Assembly (NCBI GenBank): GCA_035652335.1
Contig: DASRDZ010000030.1
Span: forward strand, 1 to 64,000
Source: DASRDZ01 sp035652335
GTDB taxonomy: Bacteria; Chloroflexota; Dormibacteria; Aeolococcales; Aeolococcaceae
DNA length: 64,000 nucleotides
Direction of reading: 5' to 3'
The notes under the pieces were generated by a model that worked only from the letters and a program-made list of their open reading frames with translations, was not told the origin of the DNA and ran no database searches. Position numbers and translations under genes: made by a program. Shown piece by piece: positions 34,389-41,951 of the stretch; position 1 is the stretch's first letter; every line of letters starts with the position of its first letter.

Positions 34389-35132
34389 ATGGCCAAGAGC
34401 GAGTCCGAGCAGGCGGCGGTCGAGGAGCCGGCTGGCGACAGCGCGCCGGCCGAGGCCGCGGTGGCGGCCAACGGCAGCGGTGGCGCATCAGGCGGCCTGG
34501 GAGGAGCGACGTCCATCCGCGGCGTGCCCATCCCCGCCGGCGCGGTCAACTTCGGCGAGCTGACCTCGGCCTTCGTCGACGGCCCGCGGCTGCTCCGCTA
34601 CCTCGGTGATCGCAAGCACACCGGCGCCCTGGTCGACGCCGGCGGCGGCTCCACCCAGGTGGCCATCCTCCACGAGGGCAACGTCGTCGCCCTGGTGGGC
34701 GCGGGCAGCGCCGGCGCGTCCACCCGTCGCCTGGAGAAGCTCAGCCTGCCCGCGCCCAACGCCGGCGACGAGCACGAGCTGACCGTCCTCACCTACCGGC
34801 CCGAGGTGGCCCTCGCCCTCTCCCAGCTGGTCAACCTGCCGGAGCGGTTCGAGCGCATGCACGGCTCCTTCGTCGACCTCCCCGCGCTGCTCGCCTTCCT
34901 CCGCCGCGAGAAGGCCAACGGCGCGGTGCGCGTGAGCAGCGGCCGCGACACCGGCATCGTGCTGATCCGCGGCGGCGAGGTGCTGGGCGCCTACACCCGG
35001 CAGAAGCCGGAGCTGGAGGACGCCGAGGTCGTCTACCCGCTGGCCCGCGAGGCCGACGCGGAGATCGACGTCCACGTCGGCGCCCTGACCCTCCCGCCCC
35101 CCTCGGTCAGCGCCTCCTCGGTCGTCGCCTAG
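34389..35132 (+). CDS. hypothetical cytosolic protein
   Basis: 247 residues. AAGGAG precedes ATG 34389, and TAGCAT near 34286 could be the -10 with a leader of about 90 nt. Residues 1-45 are a disordered Ala/Glu/Ser/Gly segment. The rest forms an alpha/beta protein in which the pattern LLRYLGDRKHTGALVDAGGG, then AILHEGNVVALVG, recurs as LLAFLRREKANGAVRVSSGR, then IVLIRGGEVLGAY. This looks like an internal duplication of one domain, resembling the 'effector loop' repeats of DUF4388-type proteins. That comparison is tentative. Confidence 0.65.
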   Translation: MAKSESEQAAVEEPAGDSAPAEAAVAANGSGGASGGLGGATSIRGVPIPAGAVNFGELTSAFVDGPRLLRYLGDRKHTGALVDAGGGSTQVAILHEGNVVALVGAGSAGASTRRLEKLSLPAPNAGDEHELTVLTYRPEVALALSQLVNLPERFERMHGSFVDLPALLAFLRREKANGAVRVSSGRDTGIVLIRGGEVLGAYTRQKPELEDAEVVYPLAREADAEIDVHVGALTLPPPSVSASSVVA

Positions 35133-35251
35133 CGCCGTCCGGGCCAGGCCCGGTCCCCCGTGCCCTTCGCGCGGCTCGCCCGCGCGCCGGCGAGCTTCAG
35201 CCCGCCGAGGGTGGGTCAGGCGCCGTGCGGCCCCGCGGCCGAACGGGCGCC

Positions 35252-35304
35252 GCAGGGCGGGATCTGCCCGCCCTGCCTGCTCGCCGGGGCGAGCAATAGA
35301 TAAT
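35252..35304 (+). promoter_or_regulatory. hairpin, palindrome and -10 before the CBS gene
   Basis: In order: a perfect 10-bp hairpin (35252-35261 with 35267-35276, 5-nt loop), possibly terminating the upstream gene; an 18-bp palindrome TGCTCGCCGGGGCGAGCA (35278-35295); and GATAAT (35299-35304), the -10 candidate for the metal-transport pair. The palindrome sits in the -35/-10 spacer, a classic repressor position. Confidence 0.5.
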
Positions 35305-35358
35305 GACCCGGCCCCGACCGTGGCAGGCACGGTCGCCACCAGCCCATCGCGAGCCGGG

Positions 35359-36609
35359 ATGATCTTCCTCAGCGACTTCCTGCGCGCCGACGTGGTCGAC
35401 ATCCACCAGAAGACGGTGGGGTCGGTCCGCGATCTCATCGTGCGCCTCCAGGAGCCCTACCCCGTGGTCACCGCGGTGGCGCTGCGCCCGCGCGGCGGTG
35501 CGCCGGAGACGATTCCCTGGCAGCAGGTGCGCGCCTGGGACGATCGTGAGCTGTCGCTGAAGGTCCCGGCCTCGGCGCTGGCGCCGTACGCGAACGCGGA
35601 TTCCGAGCTCTGGCTGTCGCGCGACGTGCTCGACAAGCAGATCGTCGACACCGACGGGCGGCGCGTGGTGCGGGTCAACGACCTGCAGCTGCAGGAGTCG
35701 GACTCGCAGCTCCTCCTCGTCGGCGTCGACATCGGCGCGCGCGGGTTGATGCGACGCCTCGGCGTGGAGCAGATCGGCCGCCGGTTCCGGCGCCTCACCG
35801 GCTCCGACTTCCCGCAGCGCATCGTGTCCTGGGATGCCGTCGACCCCGTCGAGTCCGACGAGCGCTCGGTGCGGCTGCGCATCTCGCATCAGAAGCTGTC
35901 CAAGCTGCATCCCGCCGACATCGCGGAGATCGTCGGCCAGCTCGGCGGTCGCGACCGCGCGGCCATCTTCGCGTCGCTCGACGACGAGACGGCCGCCGAC
36001 ACGCTGGAGGAGTCGAGCGAGGAGGTGCAGGCGCAGATCCTCGCCCGCCTGTCCGACGAGCGCGCCGCCGACATCCTCGAAGCCATGTCGCCCGACGAGG
36101 CGGCCGACCTGCTCGCCGATCTGCCCGAGGAGCGGCGCGAGCAGCTCATCGCCAAGATGGAGGCGGACGAGGCCGAGGACGTCGAGGAGCTGCTCACCTA
36201 CGAGGAGGACACCGCGGGTGGGCTGATGACCACCGAGTTCGTCGCCATCCCGGTGTCGCTGACGGCGGCGGAGACGATCGACCGCCTGCGCGAGCTGGAA
36301 CCGGACGCCGAGTCGATCTATTACGTCTACGTGGTCGACGACGACGAGAAGCTGCTCGGGGTGCTCTCGCTGCGCGACCTCATCGTGGCCAAGCCGGACA
36401 CCAGGATCGCCGACATCATGATCAAGCGCGTCATCGCGGTGCCGGTGGACGCGCGTCCCGAGGACGTCGCCGCGGTGATCGCCAAGTACAACCTGCTGGC
36501 CGTGCCGGTGGTCGACGACGAGGACCGCATCCAGGGCATCGTCACCATCGACGACGCCATGGACGAGGTGATGCCAGCCGGCCTGAAGCGGAGGGCGCGA
36601 GCGCTGTGA
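35359..36609 (+). CDS. PRC-barrel / MgtE-N / CBS domain protein
   Basis: 416 residues from ATG 35359; an in-frame GTG at 35320, 16 nt after GATAAT, would add 13. Residues 5-160 hold two PRC-barrel-like beta modules (RADVVDIHQKTVGSVRDLIV; SELWLSRDVLDKQIVDTDGR). Residues 185-285 are the superhelical MgtE N domain (DETAADTLEESSEEVQAQIL and SPDEAADLLADLPEERREQL). Residues 290-405 are a CBS pair (MTTEFVAIPVSLTAAETIDR and MIKRVIAVPVDARPEDVAAV). The MgtE channel itself is missing. In MgtE these domains sense Mg2+; here they precede an NRAMP-like transporter by 41 nt and probably gate or regulate it. Confidence 0.88.
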   Translation: MIFLSDFLRADVVDIHQKTVGSVRDLIVRLQEPYPVVTAVALRPRGGAPETIPWQQVRAWDDRELSLKVPASALAPYANADSELWLSRDVLDKQIVDTDGRRVVRVNDLQLQESDSQLLLVGVDIGARGLMRRLGVEQIGRRFRRLTGSDFPQRIVSWDAVDPVESDERSVRLRISHQKLSKLHPADIAEIVGQLGGRDRAAIFASLDDETAADTLEESSEEVQAQILARLSDERAADILEAMSPDEAADLLADLPEERREQLIAKMEADEAEDVEELLTYEEDTAGGLMTTEFVAIPVSLTAAETIDRLRELEPDAESIYYVYVVDDDEKLLGVLSLRDLIVAKPDTRIADIMIKRVIAVPVDARPEDVAAVIAKYNLLAVPVVDDEDRIQGIVTIDDAMDEVMPAGLKRRARAL

Positions 36610-36650
36610 TCCTCGCGAGCAGCACCGCATGAAGCGGAGGAAGAGCCGAA

Positions 36651-38021
36651 GTGCGCATCGGCCGCCCGACCACCCTCCGCCCGCTCCGCCGGCGCGCCGA
36701 CTCCGCACCGCCCGAGGCACCGCGCACTCCTGAGCGCCGCCCCGCGCCGCGGCCGCGACGGCTCGCGCCGGTGTGGCGGTACCTGGCGGTCCTCGGCCCC
36801 GGGCTGATCGTCGCCAACGCGGGCAACGACGCGGGCGGCATCTTCACCTACTCCAACGTCGGCGCCAAGTACGGGCTCGGGCTGCTCTGGGCCTTCATCC
36901 CCATCGCCATCTGCCTGATCGTCGTGCAGGAGATGGTGGCGCGTCTTGGGACGGTCACAGGCAAGGGCCTGATGGACCTCATCCGCGAGCGCTTCGGGGT
37001 GCGCTGGACGCTGTTCGCCTCGGTGGTGGTCATCGTCGCCAACGGCGGCACCACGCTGGCGGAGTTCGCCGGAGTGGCGGGTGCGCTGGGGCTGCTCGGC
37101 GTCCCGCGCCCGATCGCGGTGCTCGGCGCCGCGACCATGATCGGCGTGCTGGTGCTGCGCGCCAACCGCCGCATCGTCGAGCGCGTCTTCCTGGCGCTGG
37201 GCCTCGCCTTCTTCTCGTACATCATCACCGCCTTCCTGGTCCCGGTCGACTGGCACGCGGTCGCGCACGACCTGGTCGTGCCCTCCTCCTCGCACGCGGG
37301 CGTCAGCAACGGCGCCTACGTCGCCGACCTGATCGCACTGGTGGGCACCTCGATCACCCCCTACATGCAGCTCTTCCTGCAGTCGTCGATCGTCGACAAG
37401 GGCACCGTCGAAGCCGACTACAGGTACGTCCGCGCCGACGTCGTCAGCGGCTCGCTGTTCGCCGTGGCGGTGGCGATCTTCATCGTCATCACCACCGCGT
37501 TCACCCTCTTCCTCCATGGCGGCTTCGCCGGACAGGGACTCTCCAACTCCACCGGTGCGCAGCAGGCGGCCTCCGCCCTCGCGCCGCTGGCCGGGTCCCA
37601 CGCCGAGCAGCTCTTCGCGGTGGGGCTGCTGGGCGCCTCGCTGCTCGCCGCGGCCGTGCTGCCGCTCTCCACCGCCTTCGTCGTCTGCGAAGCGTTCGGC
37701 GCCGAGCGGTCGGTGCAGGCCGGCTTCAGCGAGGCGCCGCTGTTCTTCACCCTGTTCATCGGGCTGCTCGCCGTCGGCGCGGGCATCATGCTCATCCCCA
37801 ACGTGCCGATCAGCGGCGTCGCCATCGGCACCCAGGTGCTGGACGGCATCCTGCTGCCCGTCCTCCTCGTCTTCATCATCATCCTGGCCAACGACCGGCG
37901 CCTGCTCGGCCGGCGGCGCAACGGCCCCGTCTACAACGTGATCGCCGTCGCGCTGGCCTCCGTCCTCACCGTGCTGACCGCCTTCCTGGTGGTCACGGCG
38001 TTCCTGCCGTCCTCGTCCTGA
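36651..38021 (+). CDS. NRAMP-related metal (possibly Mg2+) transporter
   Basis: 456 residues from GTG 36651 (AGGAAGAG upstream). After a basic Pro-rich N-terminus of about 40 residues come 11 membrane segments. The first carries NAGNDAGGIFTYSNVG at the place of the NRAMP DPGN motif, and the sixth has GTSITPYMQLFLQSS instead of the Met-containing MPH motif. Loss of the soft-ligand Met resembles NRAMP-related magnesium transporters, and the MgtE-like regulatory protein just upstream supports Mg2+. Both points are inference. It is the second NRAMP-like gene of the window. Confidence 0.87.
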   Translation: MRIGRPTTLRPLRRRADSAPPEAPRTPERRPAPRPRRLAPVWRYLAVLGPGLIVANAGNDAGGIFTYSNVGAKYGLGLLWAFIPIAICLIVVQEMVARLGTVTGKGLMDLIRERFGVRWTLFASVVVIVANGGTTLAEFAGVAGALGLLGVPRPIAVLGAATMIGVLVLRANRRIVERVFLALGLAFFSYIITAFLVPVDWHAVAHDLVVPSSSHAGVSNGAYVADLIALVGTSITPYMQLFLQSSIVDKGTVEADYRYVRADVVSGSLFAVAVAIFIVITTAFTLFLHGGFAGQGLSNSTGAQQAASALAPLAGSHAEQLFAVGLLGASLLAAAVLPLSTAFVVCEAFGAERSVQAGFSEAPLFFTLFIGLLAVGAGIMLIPNVPISGVAIGTQVLDGILLPVLLVFIIILANDRRLLGRRRNGPVYNVIAVALASVLTVLTAFLVVTAFLPSSS

Positions 38022-38038
38022 ACTGGCGGCCCGCCGGC

Positions 38039-38923
38039 TCAGTCGGGGACGAGATGGGCGGTGGTGGACCGGCGGCGGAGGACCTGGGTGCCGAAGGCGA
38101 CGATGGCGTCGGCGGCGCAGCGCAGGCCTTCGTCGAGGGCGTGGGGGAAGAAGCCCTCGTCGTCGCGCTCGGCGCGGGCGCAGGCGCCCAGGAAGCCGCC
38201 GGCCAGGGAGTCGCCGGCGCCGGTCGGGTCCATCACCGTCTCCACGGGATGGGCGGCGCGCTCCACCACCGACGACGAGGTGACCACCGCGGCGCCGACC
38301 GGTCCCGCCTTCACCACCACGGCGCGCAGGCGACCGCGACCGCAGAGTGAGCGCGCAGCGTCGAGCCAGGCGGCGGAAGGATGCCCGGTGAGGGCCGAGA
38401 GCTCGGTGCGATTGAGGAAGAGGATGTCGGAGGCTTCGGCGACCGCGCGCACGTCGTCGCCGCGGCTGCCGATGTAGACGGTCATGCTGTCGCTGCCGAC
38501 CAGTCGTGCGCGCGACTGGCGAAGCACCGCCAGCTGCAGATCGGGACGCATCGACCCGGCGAAGAGGACGGGCGCAGCCGCGGCGGCGGGAGGCAGCACA
38601 GGACGCCACGCGTCGTACGCGCCCTGCTCGGTGCGCTCGTCGGCGGTGACCCAGCGCACGAAGTCGTGGCGGGCCCACCAGTGCATGGTCGGCTCCGGCG
38701 ATTGCACGACTCCCTCCCTCGACACCGAGCAGCCCTCGAACGTCGTGCGAAGCGAATCGACCCCGTCGGCGCCGACGGCGCCCACCGCGTGCACCGGCGC
38801 GTACCGCGACGCCGCCAGTGCGAAGTACACCGCCGAGCCGCCCTGCTGCGCGGACGCGCTGCCCTGCGGGGTGACGACGTCGTCGAGGGTGACGGTGCCC
38901 GCGACGGCGATCTCCCAGGCCAC
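38039..38923 (-). CDS. PfkB-family carbohydrate kinase
   Basis: 294 residues from GTG 38923. The PfkB C-terminal signature is clear: TVMDPTGAGDSLAGGFLGAC, with the catalytic Asp in GAGD. The N-terminus shows GGSAVYFALAASRY. LNRTELSALTG and VVKAGPVGAAVV are typical of ribokinase-like enzymes. It phosphorylates a sugar or nucleoside, not identifiable from sequence. It is convergent with the NRAMP gene (17-nt gap). Confidence 0.87.
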   Translation of the reverse strand: MAWEIAVAGTVTLDDVVTPQGSASAQQGGSAVYFALAASRYAPVHAVGAVGADGVDSLRTTFEGCSVSREGVVQSPEPTMHWWARHDFVRWVTADERTEQGAYDAWRPVLPPAAAAAPVLFAGSMRPDLQLAVLRQSRARLVGSDSMTVYIGSRGDDVRAVAEASDILFLNRTELSALTGHPSAAWLDAARSLCGRGRLRAVVVKAGPVGAAVVTSSSVVERAAHPVETVMDPTGAGDSLAGGFLGACARAERDDEGFFPHALDEGLRCAADAIVAFGTQVLRRRSTTAHLVPD

Positions 38924-38932
38924 GAGCCCGGG

Positions 38933-39334
38933 TCAGCCGGCGGTGGCGACGGCCCGCGGGGCGAAGAGCGGGATGATCGGCGCCCGCCGCGGGCGACGCT
39001 CCTCGATCGCCTCGCGGAGCAGCTCCTCCTGGGCCGCGAAGAGGATCTCGCTGACGTGGTCGGGGTGGCGATTGATGCCGAGGTCGTCGCGCAGGGCGTC
39101 GTCGACGCTGCCGACGAAGCGGACGATGTGGGTCCAGAGCTGGGCCGGGAGGAGCCGGTAGCCGCGCAGGCGGCACTGCTCGATGAGGTCGAGGAGCAGG
39201 TCGGACTCGCGCAGGCGCCGCCGCGAGCGGAGCTCCCGCTCGCGCTGGAAGGCGGCCGCGCGCCGGATCAGGTCGAGCTCGGCGCAGGTGCGCTCCAGCG
39301 GACCGCCCGGATGCTCCACGGCGCTCAGTTGCAT
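38933..39334 (-). CDS. hypothetical basic helical protein
   Basis: 133 residues from ATG 39334. TACAAT (39346-39341, minus) ends 6 nt before it, so the start is leaderless and preferred over the ATG further upstream, which falls inside the promoter. The protein is mainly alpha-helical with an Arg-rich region (QRERELRSRRRLRESDLLLD) and LLPAQLWTHIVRFVGSVDDA. No known domain. It lies 9 nt upstream of the PfkB gene and is probably co-transcribed with it. Confidence 0.6.
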   Translation of the reverse strand: MQLSAVEHPGGPLERTCAELDLIRRAAAFQRERELRSRRRLRESDLLLDLIEQCRLRGYRLLPAQLWTHIVRFVGSVDDALRDDLGINRHPDHVSEILFAAQEELLREAIEERRPRRAPIIPLFAPRAVATAG

Positions 39335-39395
39335 CGGCGCATTGTAAGCGCGGCGCACCGCGATTCCCGCCGCTTGTGGCGCGGACCGTGACGCC

Positions 39396-40079
39396 TCATC
39401 GCGGCGGGTAGCAGAGCGACCGCCAGCGCCCCTCGACGAGCACGCAGTGCACCACCCGTTCGATGAGCACCTCGCGCCCGCCGACGTCGATGAGGTACTC
39501 GACGCTGAGCTCGGCGACGTCGCGGTTGACCCGCCCGCTGTCGGGGTCGGGCCAGACCTCGAGCATCTCCAGGTGCTTGACCTGGGCGGACTTGACCTGG
39601 TCGTGGCCGCTGCCCTGCTGGGCCGCGGCGAATTCGGCCTCGCCGCCCCAGCGCGACTGGCACTCGGGGGCCAGCAGGCGGTAGGCCCGTTCGAAACGTC
39701 CCGCCCGCATCATCTCGACGAAGAGCAGCTCGGCGTGGGCCGGGTCACCCTGGCGGGGGACGGCGGGAGCCGCACCGTGGCCGGTTCGGTCGCGCGCTTC
39801 GAGCATGGACGCCACCCGCTGCGACACCGAGGCGCGCCGCTCCACCGGCTGCCCGCTCGCCTCCACCAGGGTCTCGGCGGCGGTGGCGCCGCGCGACCAG
39901 AACGTCCAGGTGCTGGCGTCGACGAGCAGCGCCGATCGGGGCGCCGTGGCCACGGCGGGGCGCTCGGGCGGTGCTGAGGGCGAGGCGTCCTCGGGCGCCT
40001 CGGCGGGGTGGCGACCGAGGCGGCGGAGCAGCCCTCTCAGCACGGCGCGTTCCGGTCGGCCATCGTCGCCGAGGAGCAT
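39396..40079 (-). CDS. hypothetical protein
   Basis: 227 residues. Residues 1-100 are polar and low in complexity. Residues 105-227 form a compact domain with AELLFVEMMRAGRFERAYRL, LAPECQSRWGGEAEFAAAQQ, and a C-terminal LIERVVHCVLVEGRWRSLCY. That resembles NTF2-like/DUF4878 lipoprotein-type folds, but without a signal peptide. It sits 23 nt downstream of the H1-like gene in the same direction, so it may belong to the parA unit. Function unknown. Confidence 0.6.
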   Translation of the reverse strand: MLLGDDGRPERAVLRGLLRRLGRHPAEAPEDASPSAPPERPAVATAPRSALLVDASTWTFWSRGATAAETLVEASGQPVERRASVSQRVASMLEARDRTGHGAAPAVPRQGDPAHAELLFVEMMRAGRFERAYRLLAPECQSRWGGEAEFAAAQQGSGHDQVKSAQVKHLEMLEVWPDPDSGRVNRDVAELSVEYLIDVGGREVLIERVVHCVLVEGRWRSLCYPPR

Positions 40080-40102
40080 AGAGGACCGCGCGGCGGGGTG
40101 GG

Positions 40103-40648
40103 TCAGACCTCGACGGTGTCGAGCAGCCGGCGCACGGCCTGCTCGTCCACCTCGGTGGCGGCGAGCAGCTCCTCGAGGCCGTCGCGGAGGTCGATGAGCG
40201 AGTCGACCGGCAATTCGGAGAGGCGGGCCTCGATGGATTCGAGGCGGGCGAGTGGCGCGCCCGGCGTCCGTCCCGACGTCCTGGGCGCCCGGGGTGCTGG
40301 CTTCGCAGCCCTGCGGGGCGCGGCCGCCCGTGCGACGGTCGCCGGCTTCTCGCGGTGCGTCGTCCCCTTCGCTGTGGCGGTCGCCTTCTTGCGGTGCGTC
40401 GTCGCCTTGGCTGTGGTGGTCGCCTTCTTGTGCTGCTTCCCCGCCTTCGGGGCGGTGGTCGCCTTCCTGCGGTGCGTCGTCGCCGTGGCGGTGGTGGTCG
40501 CCTTCTTGTGCTGCTTCTTCGCCTTCGGGGCGGTCGTCGGCTTCTTGCGCGGCGCCGCCTTCTTCCGGCGCGGCAACGCCGGAGCCGAGTCCGCACCGCC
40601 GTCGCCGAACAGCACATCCGCGCTGGGAAGCTCGATCCGTCTAGCCAC
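40103..40648 (-). CDS. histone-H1-like basic protein, ParA partner
   Basis: 181 residues. N-terminal peptide MARRIELPSADVLFGDG; residues 26-115 form a Lys/Ala/Thr/His-rich repeat tract with recurring KKATTTA, TTHRKKATATA and KQHKKAT units, as in histone-H1-like DNA-binding tails; residues 130-181 form a predicted amphipathic helix pair (LESIEARLSELPVDSLIDLR, then DGLEELLAATEVDEQAV). Its start overlaps the ParA stop by 8 nt. ParA-type ATPases work with small partners whose basic N-terminal peptide stimulates ATP hydrolysis; this architecture fits such a partner. The assignment is inference. It shows no ParB nuclease-like fold. Confidence 0.65.
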   Translation of the reverse strand: MARRIELPSADVLFGDGGADSAPALPRRKKAAPRKKPTTAPKAKKQHKKATTTATATTHRRKATTAPKAGKQHKKATTTAKATTHRKKATATAKGTTHREKPATVARAAAPRRAAKPAPRAPRTSGRTPGAPLARLESIEARLSELPVDSLIDLRDGLEELLAATEVDEQAVRRLLDTVEV

Positions 40649-41402
40649 GGGCGTCGACCTCCTCTGCCAGCTGCCGGTAGGCTGCCGCCCCCGGCGATCG
40701 CGGTTCGTACTCCAGGATGCTCACCCCGCCGCTGCTCGCCTCGGGGAAGCGGACCGAGGTGCGGATCACGGCGTCGAAGACCAGGCTGCCGAAGTGGTCG
40801 CGCACCCGGGCGAGCACCTCGTCGCTGTGCAGGGCGCGGCCACGGTGCATGGTGCCCACGATGCCGAGCACCTTCAGCTTGGGATTGTGCACGTCGCGTA
40901 CCCGGTCGATGGTCTGGAAGAGCGCCTGCATGCCCCGCAGGGCGAGGAAGTCGAGCTGCAGCGGGACCAGCACCTCGGTCGCCGCGGTGAGCGCGTTGAC
41001 GGTGAGCAGGCCGAGGTTCGGCGGCGAGTCGACGAGCACCACGTCGAAGCTGTCGTGCACCGAGCGCAGGGCGCGGCGAAGTCCCTCGTGGCGGTCCTTC
41101 GCGGCGGCCACGCTCACCTCGTGCGCCGCCAGCTCGAGCGTGCCGGGGAGCAGCCACACCTGGGGTCGCGGTCGCTGCAGCAGGTCGCCCGCCTTGGTCC
41201 TGCCGACCATGCAGTCGGCAAGCGTCGGCCCGCCGTTGCGATCGGGCATGACGCCGCACATCACGGTGAGGGCCGCCTGCGGATCGAGGTCGACGAGCAG
41301 CACCCGCCGGCCGCGTTCGGCCAGCGCGAAGCCGAGGTTCTGCGTCGTGGTGCTCTTGCCGACTCCGCCCTTCTGGTTCGCGACAGCGATGACGCGGGCC
41401 AT
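40641..41402 (-). CDS. orphan ParA-family ATPase
   Basis: 253 residues. Deviant Walker A in ANQKGGVGKSTTTQNLGFAL with the signature Lys, Walker A-prime LLVDLDPQAALTV, Walker B VVLVDSPPNLG, and a C-terminal basic region (VIRTSVRFPEASSGG). Unlike the chromosomal parA at 61180 it has no parB or parS next to it, and it is followed by an H1-like basic protein. It is more likely to position a cellular cargo on the nucleoid than to segregate the chromosome. TACACT (41418-41413, minus) lies 10 nt before the ATG. Confidence 0.88.
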   Translation of the reverse strand: MARVIAVANQKGGVGKSTTTQNLGFALAERGRRVLLVDLDPQAALTVMCGVMPDRNGGPTLADCMVGRTKAGDLLQRPRPQVWLLPGTLELAAHEVSVAAAKDRHEGLRRALRSVHDSFDVVLVDSPPNLGLLTVNALTAATEVLVPLQLDFLALRGMQALFQTIDRVRDVHNPKLKVLGIVGTMHRGRALHSDEVLARVRDHFGSLVFDAVIRTSVRFPEASSGGVSILEYEPRSPGAAAYRQLAEEVDARG

Positions 41403-41449
41403 GTGCCCGCGGAGTGTACGGACCCGCGCCCTGTGCGCGCAGACAGTGG

Positions 41450-41947
41450 CTAGGAGATGCCGGCCTCCGCGCCGTAGGGGCCGGGGAGCGGGAGCACCGC
41501 CGGCGGCACCTGCGGCGGCGGCGGCGCGTCGCCGTCGGCGTCGAGGCGGCGCGCCACGAAGCGCCGCATCTGCGGCAGCGGGACGCCCATCGGGCACACC
41601 GCCGCGGCCGCCTGCCAGTCGACGGCGTCGTAGGGCAGGTCCCGCGAGGCCCACAGGTCGGGCAGGCTGCGGGTGAGCTGCGAGGGCAGGCGGTCGGCGC
41701 GCAGGTGGCCTGCCCGCTCCGCGGCGAAGGTGCAGAGCCCGCAGGCGACGCACAGGCCGTGGGCGGGGAGCTCCTCGCGGTCCTGCGGCGTCAGCGGGGT
41801 GATGCGGTCGCGGCCGTAGAGAGCGGCGAAAGCCGCCAGGCCGTCCGCCTGGGGCCGGCGGCGGGCGGCCGTGTGCACCGCCAGGTGTCGCGCGTACGCG
41901 CCGGCGAGACGGACCATGGAGACGGCGCGGCGGCGGTCGAGCGGCAT
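41450..41947 (-). CDS. small Fe-S protein next to GlpA
   Basis: 165 residues from ATG 41947, 4 nt after the glpA stop. The centre has GLCVACGLCTFAAE, a C-x2-C-x2-C pattern, and later AAVCPMGVP, which together could ligate one [4Fe-4S] cluster. The motif resembles the ferredoxin segments of GlpC/HdrC-type subunits, but only one cluster and no CCG domains are present. It may carry electrons from GlpA; this is inference. The C-terminus is Pro-rich and probably disordered. Confidence 0.68.
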   Translation of the reverse strand: MPLDRRRAVSMVRLAGAYARHLAVHTAARRRPQADGLAAFAALYGRDRITPLTPQDREELPAHGLCVACGLCTFAAERAGHLRADRLPSQLTRSLPDLWASRDLPYDAVDWQAAAAVCPMGVPLPQMRRFVARRLDADGDAPPPPQVPPAVLPLPGPYGAEAGIS

Positions 41948-41951
41948 GGTG

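Noticed and set aside
35133..35358. Mg2+ (M-box) or Mn2+ (yybP-ykoY) riboswitch before the MgtE-like gene
   Set aside because: The region is rich in GC hairpins but lacks the conserved loops of both classes, and the -10 element lies downstream of the hairpins, so they would not be in the transcript.
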